A program made the translations under genes and the position numbers. Below are positions 53,308-63,052 of a stretch of 64,000 bases of DNA, one piece after another (the stretch's first letter is position 1; every line of letters begins with the position of its first letter). Location of the stretch: positions 186,001 through 250,000 of the forward strand of contig NZ_JARXVE010000003.1 of the NCBI RefSeq assembly GCF_029893345.1. The letters run 5' to 3'. The notes beneath the pieces are model-generated. The model saw nothing but the letters and a program-made list of their open reading frames with translations, made no database searches and had not been told where the DNA came from. The DNA comes from Mycolicibacterium frederiksbergense (lineage in GTDB: Bacteria; Actinomycetota; Actinomycetes; Mycobacteriales; Mycobacteriaceae).

Positions 53308-54555
53308 ATGACGCTGGGTTTGCCCCGAGATTGGGTCGATCGACGAGGCGTGGCACTGGCCGACTTCTATCGCGACCTGCACGCGCATCCGGAGCTGTCT
53401 TTTCAGGAGCACCGCACCGCCGGGAAGGTTCAGGAGGCGATCGCCCCGCTCGGGCTGGAGGTGGCCTCCGGTGTCGGCGGGACCGGCGTGGTGGCAGTCC
53501 TGCGCAACGGCTCCGGGCCAGTGGTCTGGCTGCGCGCGGATTTCGATGCCCTGCCCGTTGCCGAGCAGACCGGCCTGGCGTACGCGAGCACGGCCCGCGG
53601 CACCGATCCGGACGGTAAGGACGTCCCGGTCATGCACGCCTGCGGCCACGATATGCACACCGCGGCGCTCGTGGGCACCCTGCAGCTGCTGACCGAACTC
53701 AAAGACAACTGGTCGGGAACGGTGGTGGCAGTGTTCCAGCCCGCCGAGGAGGTGGGCGGCGGCGCCGCGGCGATGATCGCCGACGGGATACTGGACCGCT
53801 TCCCCAAACCTGACGTGATTCTCGGTCAGCACGTCACTCCGCTTCCGGCCGGAATGATCGGCTACAAGACCGGCGTCGCGCTGGCGGCCGCCGACTCGTT
53901 GAAGGTCCAGCTGTTCGGGCGGGGCGGGCACGGCTCGCAGCCCGAATCCACCATCGATCCGGTGGTGATGGCATCCAATGTCGTGCAGCGCTTACAGACC
54001 ATCGTCTCGCGGGAACTGTCCCCGTTCGACCCCGCGGTGGTCACCGTCGGTTATCTTCATGCCGGGGCCAAGGACAACATCATCCCCGACGACGCCGAGC
54101 TCGGCGTCAACGTCCGCACCTTCGACGAGAAGGTCCGGAGCAAGACACTGGCGGCGATCACCCGCATCGCCCAGGGCGAGTCGATGGCGTCCGGCGCGGA
54201 CAAGGAGCCCGCGGTGACGGCCATGCACAGCTTCCCGGTGACCGTCGTCGACGCCCCGGTCATGCAGGAACTCGCCAGAGTGTTCCGCGGGCACTTCGGG
54301 GCCGACCGGGTATTTGAATCCCCCAGTCCGCTTGCCGGAAGCGAGGATGTCGGCGTATTCGGCACCACGGCGGGTGTGCCCACGGCCTTCTGGTTCTGGG
54401 GCGGCTACGCCCAGGAACGTATCGACGAGTCGGCACGGAGCGGCCGCCCGGTACCGTCCAACCATTCCCCGCAGTTCGCACCGGTACTCGAACCCACCCT
54501 GACCACCGGGGTCGAAGCACTCACCATCGCCGCGCTGTCCCGGCTGAACGCCTGA
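53308..54555 (+). CDS. M20-family amidohydrolase
   Basis: The protein has 415 residues from ATG 53308 with GAGGAGG seven bases upstream; a longer frame to 53086 is not supported. M20D motifs are FYRDLHAHPELSFQEHRTA, ADFDALPVAEQTG, HACGHDMHTAALVG (metal ligands Cys/His), FQPAEEVGGGAAAMI with the general base, and GRGGHGSQP for the lid domain. These enzymes deacylate N-acyl amino acids, hippurate or IAA-amino acids with divalent metal. There is no signal peptide and the substrate is unknown. Confidence 0.9.
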   Translation: MTLGLPRDWVDRRGVALADFYRDLHAHPELSFQEHRTAGKVQEAIAPLGLEVASGVGGTGVVAVLRNGSGPVVWLRADFDALPVAEQTGLAYASTARGTDPDGKDVPVMHACGHDMHTAALVGTLQLLTELKDNWSGTVVAVFQPAEEVGGGAAAMIADGILDRFPKPDVILGQHVTPLPAGMIGYKTGVALAAADSLKVQLFGRGGHGSQPESTIDPVVMASNVVQRLQTIVSRELSPFDPAVVTVGYLHAGAKDNIIPDDAELGVNVRTFDEKVRSKTLAAITRIAQGESMASGADKEPAVTAMHSFPVTVVDAPVMQELARVFRGHFGADRVFESPSPLAGSEDVGVFGTTAGVPTAFWFWGGYAQERIDESARSGRPVPSNHSPQFAPVLEPTLTTGVEALTIAALSRLNA

Positions 54556-54569
54556 TGAACGTGGGTGGC

Positions 54570-54599
54570 CGGCCGCCGCGGAAGGCTGAGCGGCGGCCG
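54570..54599. terminator. Hairpin between convergent genes
   Basis: CGGCCGCCGC (54570-54579) and GCGGCGGCCG (54590-54599) form a perfect 10-bp stem with a 10-base loop. It lies 15 bp after the M20 gene stop and 33 bp before the stop of the opposing gene. It is probably bidirectional; no T-tract. Confidence 0.7.
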
Positions 54600-54631
54600 C
54601 TGTATCAGCAGGTGGTGTCCGCCGGCGTTCT

Positions 54632-55147
54632 TCACGTGTCGTAATCGCCGCTGTCCCAGGGCGAGTAGAAGGCCATATAGTCGCCAGGTTCCACAGTCAC
54701 TGTCCAGTGCCAGTCGTCGTCGTCTGGATAATCGGGGTCCGGCCCCTGAAGTATCAGACCGAATTCCCGCCCGTGCGAGGTAATCGAAAACGGGGCTATC
54801 TCGATGTTCTCGAAGGTAACTGGCTGGATTTCGTTCAGAAGTTGTTCGAGCGCTTCCGCTTGGGCGGGGAACTGCATCACGTTTCCTGGGAGCGTCACAG
54901 TGTCGGGCCTGGCTCCGAGCGGGACTATCGTCGCGTCGACGAGTACACCGTCTGCGTCGAATAGGTATCGCGCCACGAACTCAGCGCTGGTGTGGCCGTA
55001 GCTGAATGGGGTTGTAACGAAGAACTGCCTACCATCAGCTGCCGTTCCCACGAACTTCGCGTGGTAGTCGTCGTGCGCGATCACGAAGCGCGTAGGCGCG
55101 AGTTCGCCTTGAGAATCCCGCAGACTGGCATTGAGACCGCTTGTCAT
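54632..55147 (-). CDS. Hypothetical protein, ~171 residues
   Basis: The likely start is ATG 55147 (MTSGLNASLRDSQGELAPTR). There is no signal or TM. The sequence is beta-rich and acidic: FVIAHDDYHAKFVGTAADGRQFFVTTPF, FVARYLFDADGVLVDATIVPLG, and an acidic C-terminus DPDYPDDDDWHWTVTVEPGDYMAFYSPWDSGDYDT. The compact size, acidity and lone position are like immunity- or SUKH-type proteins, but no family is recognised. Composition is slightly less GC-rich than neighbours. Confidence 0.7.
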   Translation of the reverse strand: MTSGLNASLRDSQGELAPTRFVIAHDDYHAKFVGTAADGRQFFVTTPFSYGHTSAEFVARYLFDADGVLVDATIVPLGARPDTVTLPGNVMQFPAQAEALEQLLNEIQPVTFENIEIAPFSITSHGREFGLILQGPDPDYPDDDDWHWTVTVEPGDYMAFYSPWDSGDYDT

Positions 55148-55219
55148 GGCGATTGAGCGTACTTGCAACTGGATTAACGTTGCACGCAGTGCGTTGAGGC
55201 GTTCGGTGGCGGCGGGATT

Positions 55220-55480
55220 TCAATCCGTGGCCGCCGCGCCGCGGGCCGCGTTCAGCCTCGCGCCGCGGACGCAGGCGAGTGTGATTACCCGAGCATTGGT
55301 TCGCTGGTTTGACGAGCTCTGGGAGTCAGGGTCGGGCACATCGTCTTCTGTGTCAGGCCGATAGGACGACGGATGCCTGCGCCTGGCCTCGGTGAGCTCG
55401 CGTGAGTGCTGCCGCGACGAACACCAGACGGGGTGCGTTTCCAGCTCGATGACAGTTGAGCCGGCAGCATTTGTCGTCAT
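55220..55480 (-). CDS. Small hypothetical protein with Cys/His motif
   Basis: The protein has 86 residues from ATG 55480, chosen because GGAGG lies 8 bases upstream. It begins MTTNAAGSTVIELETHPVWC and continues SSRQHS; the C-x4-H arrangement resembles small actinobacterial proteins with a CxxxxH half-site. The second half (PDPDSQSSSNQRTNARVITLAC) looks disordered and may be a changed C-terminus. Function unknown. Confidence 0.45.
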   Translation of the reverse strand: MTTNAAGSTVIELETHPVWCSSRQHSRELTEARRRHPSSYRPDTEDDVPDPDSQSSSNQRTNARVITLACVRGARLNAARGAAATD

Positions 55481-55638
55481 ATTCATGACCTCCAGCGGAA
55501 CTTCACGGGACTTCAACTCCGCGCCCGGCGTGCTCGGCCAAACTGAGGCGATGCGTCGACTTGGCCGTGGGCACCTTAAGGATCCCTCTTAAGCTGCGTT
55601 TGAACACCCAAAGTGCTTCAACAGAGACGTAATTCACA

Positions 55639-55654
55639 CTCTCAGATTTGAGAG
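55639..55654. promoter_or_regulatory. Short perfect inverted repeat
   Basis: CTCTCA-GATT-TGAGAG lies in the 244-bp gap between two minus-strand genes, ~160 bp upstream of the 55220-55480 gene. It could be an operator or a small hairpin behind the lipoprotein gene (whose stop is at 55725). No factor can be assigned, and nothing else was recognised in this gap. Confidence 0.35.
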
Positions 55655-55724
55655 CGTTTGCTGCGTGCTCACCGAGATCGTGCAATGCCTGGCCGAGTGC
55701 CGCCCGCCACGCTGACCCAGATCG

Positions 55725-56165
55725 CTAACCCCAGTAGGAGAAGTTGCAAACCGGCTGCACCTCGGTCTTGAAGGACACCAGTTTGTCGCCATCCATCGTG
55801 ATCGCGCAGGTCAGTCGACTGCTCCCGCCGTCAGCGGCAACCTCCGACTCGAGTTTGTCGTAGACGGAGTACTGCTTCTCCCACGGAAGCCTCACGTCCG
55901 TCTCGGTTTGCTCCGCACCGCCGTTGATCCGGTAGCGGATGGTCACCGGGGCGCTGCCGCCGGTGACCATCATGACCGCCGTGCCCACCGGTGTACCGGT
56001 TGGCTCTGCGGCCTTACCGGTCGGCTCGGTCGCGGTGCGCGAGGAAGCCGCGGAGCTGGTCGTTTTCGCCACCGGCGTTCCCGCAGTCGTAGTGCATCCC
56101 GTGGCGACCACGAGGGCCGCCACAACACTGACAGCTACTCCGGCGAGACCCCACAGCTGACGCAT
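55725..56165 (-). CDS. Lipoprotein with MmpS-like C-terminal domain
   Basis: The protein has 146 residues. The signal peptide ends in the lipobox VATGC, followed by a Thr/Ser/Pro linker. The C-terminal ~80 residues (VGTAVMMVTGGSAPVTIRYRINGG, LPWEKQYSVYDKLESEVAADGGSSRLTCAITMDGD, VQPVCNF) match the beta-sandwich of MmpS proteins, including the cysteine pair. MmpS proteins assist MmpL lipid transporters, but no mmpL gene is adjacent. It is probably an envelope accessory lipoprotein. Confidence 0.82.
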   Translation of the reverse strand: MRQLWGLAGVAVSVVAALVVATGCTTTAGTPVAKTTSSAASSRTATEPTGKAAEPTGTPVGTAVMMVTGGSAPVTIRYRINGGAEQTETDVRLPWEKQYSVYDKLESEVAADGGSSRLTCAITMDGDKLVSFKTEVQPVCNFSYWG

Positions 56166-56378
56166 ACCTGAGACTACGACGGGCTGCGGCGACGATGAAC
56201 CGGAAATTGTGCAGATCCCACTCAGCGGACGGAAGCCACTGCCGTTTCCACACCGCCAATACCGTGACTGGCATCACACGTTGTCATATATATTGGCCCG
56301 GCGTGTGTTCGCGGCGGCTGGCACTCCCGTCACCAGAAATCGCGGACAGCACCTGGGATACCAAGGGGGACATCAACA

Positions 56379-58124
56379 ATGGTGCACAGTTCGCGCTGCC
56401 CGAAGCATGCCCGACGGATGCCGGCCCGGTACGGCCTCGCCGTCGTGGCGATCGGCATCGGGATCGCCGGCGCGAACGGACATGCGGTGGCGTGGGCGGA
56501 CCCCGATTCATCGGGCCCGTCATCAAGCCAGTCGAATGCGGGAACCGACCACGGGCCCAAGAAGCCCGCCAAAGGCCCCGGCACTCGGCACAGCCTGCCG
56601 TCGGGCACCGACACGCCTACCGATCCCTCCCCCGCTGTGCAACCGAATTCGTCCGCACCGCAGGCGGACTCGATTACCGGAAGATTCATCGGAAAACTCC
56701 GGATCGCCACGCAGGCCGCCCCGGTCCGCACCGGTGGCACCCGATCGACCAAGCCCGATTGGTCACCCCGCGCGATAGAGAAACGCCTGACGGCGATCGC
56801 CCCGTCCACAGTCAACGGCGCCGCGGAAGCCGATTCCGCGACGGCGCCGGCCAGCAACCCCACCCAGCCCGACCCGGCTGCGGTCACACCGATCGCGCCC
56901 AAGATCGCCGCCAAGGCGATCCCGGTGACCGCCAAGGTCGCCGCGGTGACCACCACCAGCACCACCACGACGACGCCAAACCCGCCGGAGCCGTTGTCGC
57001 CGATCGCCAAGATCGCCGCGCTGCCCGGCCGCATCGTCAACACGGTGCTGCAGGTGCTGGACATCACCGTCTCCGCCAACGGCCCGAAGAGCCCGCTGAA
57101 CTTCGCACCGATCAACGACGCGCTGTTCGCCGTGTTCCGGGAGGTCGAAAACACCCTCGGCCTGACCAAGACCCCGGCCGTGCAACAGGTTCCACCGACC
57201 CTGATCTACACCGGCCCCACCACGGGCAAGACTCCGACGGTGTCGCAGTTCCTCAACGCCGCGACCGCCGAGTATGTGCTGGGCGGGACCCCGGGCGGAT
57301 TGAAGCCGTTCACGGTCAACGGCAAGCAGATGCAGTACACCAATGTGCTGTCGGGTGCAGCCGGCAAGGCGTGGGTGACGCCGGAGGGCCAGGTCATCAT
57401 CGCCTACCAGGGCACGACCGGCGGCACGAACCTGTTGTTCAATCCGCTGATCGCCATCTCCCAGGTGATCGCCGATACCCAGGTGATCTTCACCGACACC
57501 ACGCCGCAGGCGTTCACCGATTCGCTGTTCTTCGCGCAGCAGGTGCGGGCAGCTGCCCTCGAGCAGGGCTACAGCAAGGACGACATCTTCGTCACCGGCC
57601 ACTCGCTGGGCGGTTGGGAGGCCGAATACGTCGCCCAACAAACCGGCATGGGCGGTATCGGATTCGAGAGCCCCGGCCTCAACACCAAAGTCCCAGGCAA
57701 CGGCGCCAATTCGGGGTTCGTCAACATCGAGACCTACGGCGACAGCGCGGCCTACTTCTCCACCGATCTGCCGGGGCTGCAGCCGTTCATGCCCGCCTAC
57801 GTGCCCGGCGGCGGAAGCAAGCCCCATTACGGCTCGATCGTTATGATCGGCGATCCCAACGCCACGACACCCCTGATCAACGCGTCGGCGCTGTGGGGCA
57901 CCGGCCTCATCGGAGACGTCATCTTCATGGTGGACATGCTGGGTAATTTCTTCGCGCACCACCTGCCCGGCATGCAGGCCTACCACCTTGGCATCACCCC
58001 GGACCCAGGTGTGGTGCCGTGGTTGGGGGTCCCGAAGGGCCCGGTGAACGCCGGCTACGGGGACATGACGATTCCGGAGCTGCTGAAGGCGGCGTCGGAC
58101 GCCGGAACCCTGTTCGTGCCCTGA
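56379..58124 (+). CDS. Secreted lipase-like serine hydrolase with long linker
   Basis: The protein has 581 residues (ATG 56379; ATG 56418 would shorten the signal). A signal peptide (LAVVAIGIGIAGANGHAVAWA) precedes ~170 residues of Pro/Thr/Ala-rich linker. An alpha/beta-hydrolase domain follows with WVTPEGQVIIAYQGTTGG, nucleophile elbow VTGHSLGGWEAEYVAQQ, an Asp region (ETYGDSAAYF) and several His candidates near LGNFFAHHLPGMQAYHLG. This resembles class-3 lipases. It is likely exported and anchored in the envelope; the substrate is unknown. A TATATAT stretch ~100 bp upstream may be the -10 region. Confidence 0.85.
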   Translation: MVHSSRCPKHARRMPARYGLAVVAIGIGIAGANGHAVAWADPDSSGPSSSQSNAGTDHGPKKPAKGPGTRHSLPSGTDTPTDPSPAVQPNSSAPQADSITGRFIGKLRIATQAAPVRTGGTRSTKPDWSPRAIEKRLTAIAPSTVNGAAEADSATAPASNPTQPDPAAVTPIAPKIAAKAIPVTAKVAAVTTTSTTTTTPNPPEPLSPIAKIAALPGRIVNTVLQVLDITVSANGPKSPLNFAPINDALFAVFREVENTLGLTKTPAVQQVPPTLIYTGPTTGKTPTVSQFLNAATAEYVLGGTPGGLKPFTVNGKQMQYTNVLSGAAGKAWVTPEGQVIIAYQGTTGGTNLLFNPLIAISQVIADTQVIFTDTTPQAFTDSLFFAQQVRAAALEQGYSKDDIFVTGHSLGGWEAEYVAQQTGMGGIGFESPGLNTKVPGNGANSGFVNIETYGDSAAYFSTDLPGLQPFMPAYVPGGGSKPHYGSIVMIGDPNATTPLINASALWGTGLIGDVIFMVDMLGNFFAHHLPGMQAYHLGITPDPGVVPWLGVPKGPVNAGYGDMTIPELLKAASDAGTLFVP

Positions 58125-58154
58125 CGGCAGGGAGGCGAGTGCCCCGACCTTCGG

Positions 58155-59819
<1,665 letters not shown>

Positions 59820-59887
59820 GGCCCTATGCTCGCATCACCGCGCCGCCGGGCACCAAACGTGGGGCAACGGTGTGCAGCGGTGCGGTG

Positions 59888-60784
59888 TCAGCCGGACGCG
59901 GGCGAGACGAGGTGTGCGACGAAAGCATCTCGGCAGGCCACAATCGAGGGCCGGTGTTCGGCACCGGCCCGGCATACCAGCGATATGTGCCGTTGTTGAT
60001 GTGTGTCCAGCAACGTCGTCGGCTTCTCCAGCGCATCGGCGTGCCGCACGAGTAGGTCGGGAAGGAAGGCCGCAGCGAGACCCGACTGGACCATCCTGAG
60101 GTGGAACAACAAATCGGCGGATTCGTAGGCGACGTCGGGTTCGAATCCATGGCGGTGGCACCATCTCCTGGTCCATGCGTTGGCCTCGGTTCCGCTGGGC
60201 TCGAGCACCCAGCGAACCCGTCGCAGGCCATCCGGGCTGGTGACCTCCGTGCCCTCCGGCAGGTAGGCGCGGATCGGATCGCTGATCAGCAGCTCGGCGT
60301 AGAGATCGGCGGGTATCGCCTCCGAGATACCCGGGTAGCTGTCCGCGATCAGCACGTCGATGCGGCGCGACGACAACAGCAACAACCCGTCTTCCGGTTC
60401 CACCTGGCGGTAACGGATGTCGAGGGCCGGATGACGTTCGGTGAGCGTGCTGATCACCTGGGGCACGACGATACGACTAATGGTCGTGAAGCCGGCCACG
60501 CGAAGCGTCCCCCGCACTTCCTTGTCGCTTGCCGCCAGATCGCTTTCCGCGCGTTCCAGGATCGCAAGGATGTCCTCGGCGTGGTGGACCAACTCGACCG
60601 CCGCCGGAGTGAGCCGGACGCCTCGGCCGACCTTCTCCAGCAGAGGAACACCGGCCTCCTTCTCCAGCAGGCCCAGCTGTTGCGAAACCGCCGAATGGGT
60701 GTACGACAATGATCGCGCGGCGGCCGTGATACCGCCTCGCAACTGCACTTCGCGCAACAGTACGAGCCGGTGCAAGTCCAGCAT
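59888..60784 (-). CDS. LysR-type transcriptional regulator
   Basis: The protein has 298 residues. The winged HTH is MLDLHRLVLLREVQLRGGITAAARSLSYTHSAVSQQLGLLEKEAGVPLLEKVGR. The effector domain begins RGTLRVAGFTTISRIVVPQV. It diverges from the SDR-aminotransferase-ALDH operon, the classic LysR arrangement, and a 23-bp palindrome lies 35 bp before its start. It probably activates the catabolic operon in response to the pathway's amine or amino acid. Confidence 0.9.
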   Translation of the reverse strand: MLDLHRLVLLREVQLRGGITAAARSLSYTHSAVSQQLGLLEKEAGVPLLEKVGRGVRLTPAAVELVHHAEDILAILERAESDLAASDKEVRGTLRVAGFTTISRIVVPQVISTLTERHPALDIRYRQVEPEDGLLLLSSRRIDVLIADSYPGISEAIPADLYAELLISDPIRAYLPEGTEVTSPDGLRRVRWVLEPSGTEANAWTRRWCHRHGFEPDVAYESADLLFHLRMVQSGLAAAFLPDLLVRHADALEKPTTLLDTHQQRHISLVCRAGAEHRPSIVACRDAFVAHLVSPASG

Positions 60785-60819
60785 CTCCGCAACCTAACCG
60801 GTTCCACCGACGTCGATCG

Positions 60820-60842
60820 ACACGTCACTAATAGTGACATGT
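60820..60842. promoter_or_regulatory. LysR-type operator palindrome
   Basis: The 15-bp perfect core GTCACTA-A-TAGTGAC (60824-60838) extends to 11-bp arms with one mismatch (ACACGTCACTA / TAGTGACATGT). It is positioned between the divergent LysR gene and the small ORF/SDR operon and is less GC-rich than its surroundings. It is the probable recognition site of the LysR regulator. Confidence 0.75.
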
Positions 60843-60925
60843 CCTCGTCATTAATCGTCGCTTTTATTTAGGCATCGGGCTTCGTAGCGTATGCGCACGA
60901 CATGAAGACCGACTCGGAGGACAAC

Positions 60926-61006
60926 ATGAGCAATGGCCAATCCCGGCTCGCCGAGAGTGTCGCGCGACCGACGCGCACACTGAACGTCATCAGAGCCGCG
61001 CGATGA
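60926..61006 (+). CDS. Small upstream ORF coupled to the SDR gene
   Basis: The ORF has 26 codons from ATG 60926, which has a good GGAGGA ribosome site 6 bases upstream (ATG 60902 would add eight residues). The peptide is MSNGQSRLAESVARPTRTLN followed by VIRAAR, basic and without a signal. Its TGA overlaps the SDR ATG (ATGA), so translation of the SDR is coupled to it. It may be a leader peptide or simply a ribosome-loading ORF; the SDR itself lacks another clear ribosome site. Confidence 0.5.
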   Translation: MSNGQSRLAESVARPTRTLNVIRAAR

Positions 61007-61743
61007 GCCGGCGTACCGCCATAGTCACAGGCTCAACCTCCGGAATCGGTCACGCCATCGCTGGTCGCCTGCATGCCGATGGTTTCAACGTCGTGATCAC
61101 CGGCCGCGACGAGGCACGGGGCGGAATCGTCCGCGCCGAACTCGGCGACAACGCCGCATTCGTCGGACTCGATCTGACCGTCGAGGGGGCAGCCGCCCAG
61201 CTGGCCGAAGCCACCCTGGAGCGATTCGGTCGGATCGACGTCGTGGTCAACAACGCCGCACAGGACCACACCGGCGACCTGCTCAACGTGCCCGTCGATG
61301 AGATCCGCCACGCCTTCGCCGTCAACGCCATCGCTCCGATCACCGTCCTGCAGGAGACCGCCAAACGCATGGACGGCGGCGGCGCAATCATCAACATCAG
61401 TTCCCGGCTGGCGACCATCGGCGTTCCGACCATGAGCATCTACAGCGCCACCAAGGGGGCAATCAACGCGCTGACGACCGCGGCCGCCGTTGAACTGGCA
61501 GACCGCAACATCCGCGTCAACGCCGTCGCGCCGGGCATGACCCGCACCCCGCTCTACGATGCGTGGCTCGGCGACCAGGACGATCCCGCACGAACGGAAC
61601 ACGACGTCGTCTCCGGGATACCGCTGAAGCGTCTCGCCGTGCCGGGCGACGTTGCCGCCGCGGTCAGCTTCCTGGCCTCCGAGGGAGCCGCCTACATCAC
61701 CGGCGTCTGCATTCCCATCGACGGCGGCTACACCGCCCGCTGA
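61003..61743 (+). CDS. Short-chain dehydrogenase/reductase
   Basis: The protein has 246 residues: TGSTSGIGHAIAGRL, VVVNNAAQDHTGDL, INISSRLATIG (Ser), YSATK (Tyr/Lys), NAVAPGMTRTPLYDAW, GVCIPIDGGYTAR. It is a classical NAD(P)-dependent SDR. In an operon with a class III aminotransferase and an aldehyde dehydrogenase it probably oxidises a hydroxy group on an amine or amino-acid substrate. The aminotransferase follows 34 bp later. Confidence 0.88.
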   Translation: MSRRTAIVTGSTSGIGHAIAGRLHADGFNVVITGRDEARGGIVRAELGDNAAFVGLDLTVEGAAAQLAEATLERFGRIDVVVNNAAQDHTGDLLNVPVDEIRHAFAVNAIAPITVLQETAKRMDGGGAIINISSRLATIGVPTMSIYSATKGAINALTTAAAVELADRNIRVNAVAPGMTRTPLYDAWLGDQDDPARTEHDVVSGIPLKRLAVPGDVAAAVSFLASEGAAYITGVCIPIDGGYTAR

Positions 61744-61777
61744 CCGCATCGAAAACACCTGAAAGGCAACATCTCCC

Positions 61778-63052
61778 ATGTCGGCCGACGCAACCATCCT
61801 CGATGGGCCAGCACTGTGGCCCGCACAAGCACATGTCCCGTCCGTGCTGGGACGTCAGATCGTGATAGAACGCGCTGAGGGCTCCTACGTCTACACCACC
61901 GGCGGACGCCGCCTGTTCGACGGCACTGCCGGTCTATGGCATGCCAACATCGGCCACAGCCACCCGGAGCTGGCGGCCGCGGCGCACAACCAGATGCTCA
62001 AGCTGGAGACCTACCACATCTTCGCGCGATTCGTGAACGATCAGGCTCTCGCCCTGGCCGAGCGGCTCGCGGGCTTGTCGCCCATCGAAAACCCGAGGAT
62101 CATCCTCAATTCCGGCGGCTCCGACGCCATCGACGTCGCGTGCAAGCTCGCCCGCCGGCACTGGCAGCGCGAAGGCCGAACGACCAAGACCACCATCCTC
62201 AGCCGCGAGCACGCCTACCACGGGCTGCACGCCTACGGCACCAGCATCGCCGGCCTGGACTTCAATCGCGAAGGCTACGGCAGCGAGTCGCTGGTACCCG
62301 AGACCCGCCGCGTACCGGTGCACGATATCGACGCGCTCAAGAGCACCATCGCCGAATTGGGCGCCGAGAACATCGCGGCCATCGTGACCGAGCCGATCCA
62401 GGGCACCGGTGGCGTCAACCCGCCGGTGGCCGGTTACCTGGAAACCCTGCAGCAGCTGTGCCGCGAGAACGACATCCTGGTCATCCTCGACGAGGTCATC
62501 ACCGGATTCGGGCGCACCGGAACGATGTTCGCCGCGCAGCGGTTCGGCCTGGATCCCGATCTGATCACCTTCGCCAAGGGCGTGACGTCCGGCTACGCGC
62601 CCCTCGGCGGCGTCATCGTCTCGCCGAAGATCTGGCAGCCGTTCTATGTCGACGATGCCACCACCCCCATCTTCCGTCACGGAGCCACCTACGCCGGCCA
62701 TGCCACCTCCTGCGCGGTGGCCATGGCCAACCTCGACGTCCTCGAACGCGAGGATCTCCTACCCCGGGTGACCGAACTGGAAAAGCTACTGGTTGCACAG
62801 CTGAAACAGCTTGCCGCGCAACGACGCAGCATCGCCGACGTGCGCGTGGCAGGGTTCCTCGGCGGTGTCACCCTCCAGGACGGCATCGCCGCCGAGTCGG
62901 TCACCGACAAGCTGATCGATCTCGGATTCATCTCACGCCCCTTGCGCGGCAACACCCTTCAGATCAGTCCCCCCTTCATCGCCACCAACGACGAACTGAC
63001 CCAGTTCGTCTCGGCCATCGACCACGTCCTGCAAGAGGAGGAAGCCAAGTGA
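61778..63052 (+). CDS. Class III aminotransferase (omega-amine type)
   Basis: The protein has 424 residues from an ATG. PLP-binding features are NSGGSDAIDVACKLAR, REHAYHGLHAYGTS, LVILDEVITGFGRTG and the Schiff-base lysine in TFAKGVTSGYAPLGG. GATYAGHATSCAVAMANL and LRGNTLQISPPFI complete the fold-I pattern. It should move an omega-amino group (beta-alanine, GABA, putrescine or similar) to pyruvate or 2-oxoglutarate, giving the semialdehyde oxidised by the next gene product. It overlaps the ALDH gene by 4 nt. Confidence 0.9.
   Translation: MSADATILDGPALWPAQAHVPSVLGRQIVIERAEGSYVYTTGGRRLFDGTAGLWHANIGHSHPELAAAAHNQMLKLETYHIFARFVNDQALALAERLAGLSPIENPRIILNSGGSDAIDVACKLARRHWQREGRTTKTTILSREHAYHGLHAYGTSIAGLDFNREGYGSESLVPETRRVPVHDIDALKSTIAELGAENIAAIVTEPIQGTGGVNPPVAGYLETLQQLCRENDILVILDEVITGFGRTGTMFAAQRFGLDPDLITFAKGVTSGYAPLGGVIVSPKIWQPFYVDDATTPIFRHGATYAGHATSCAVAMANLDVLEREDLLPRVTELEKLLVAQLKQLAAQRRSIADVRVAGFLGGVTLQDGIAAESVTDKLIDLGFISRPLRGNTLQISPPFIATNDELTQFVSAIDHVLQEEEAK

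Noticed and set aside
53161..53931. Minus-strand frame opposite the M20 gene
   Set aside because: No ribosome site or domain; the M20 metal motifs on the plus strand are complete.
56763..57986. Minus-strand frame of 407 codons opposite the lipase-like gene
   Set aside because: Arg/Gly/Asp-rich shadow; the plus-strand protein has a signal peptide and a GHSLGG elbow.
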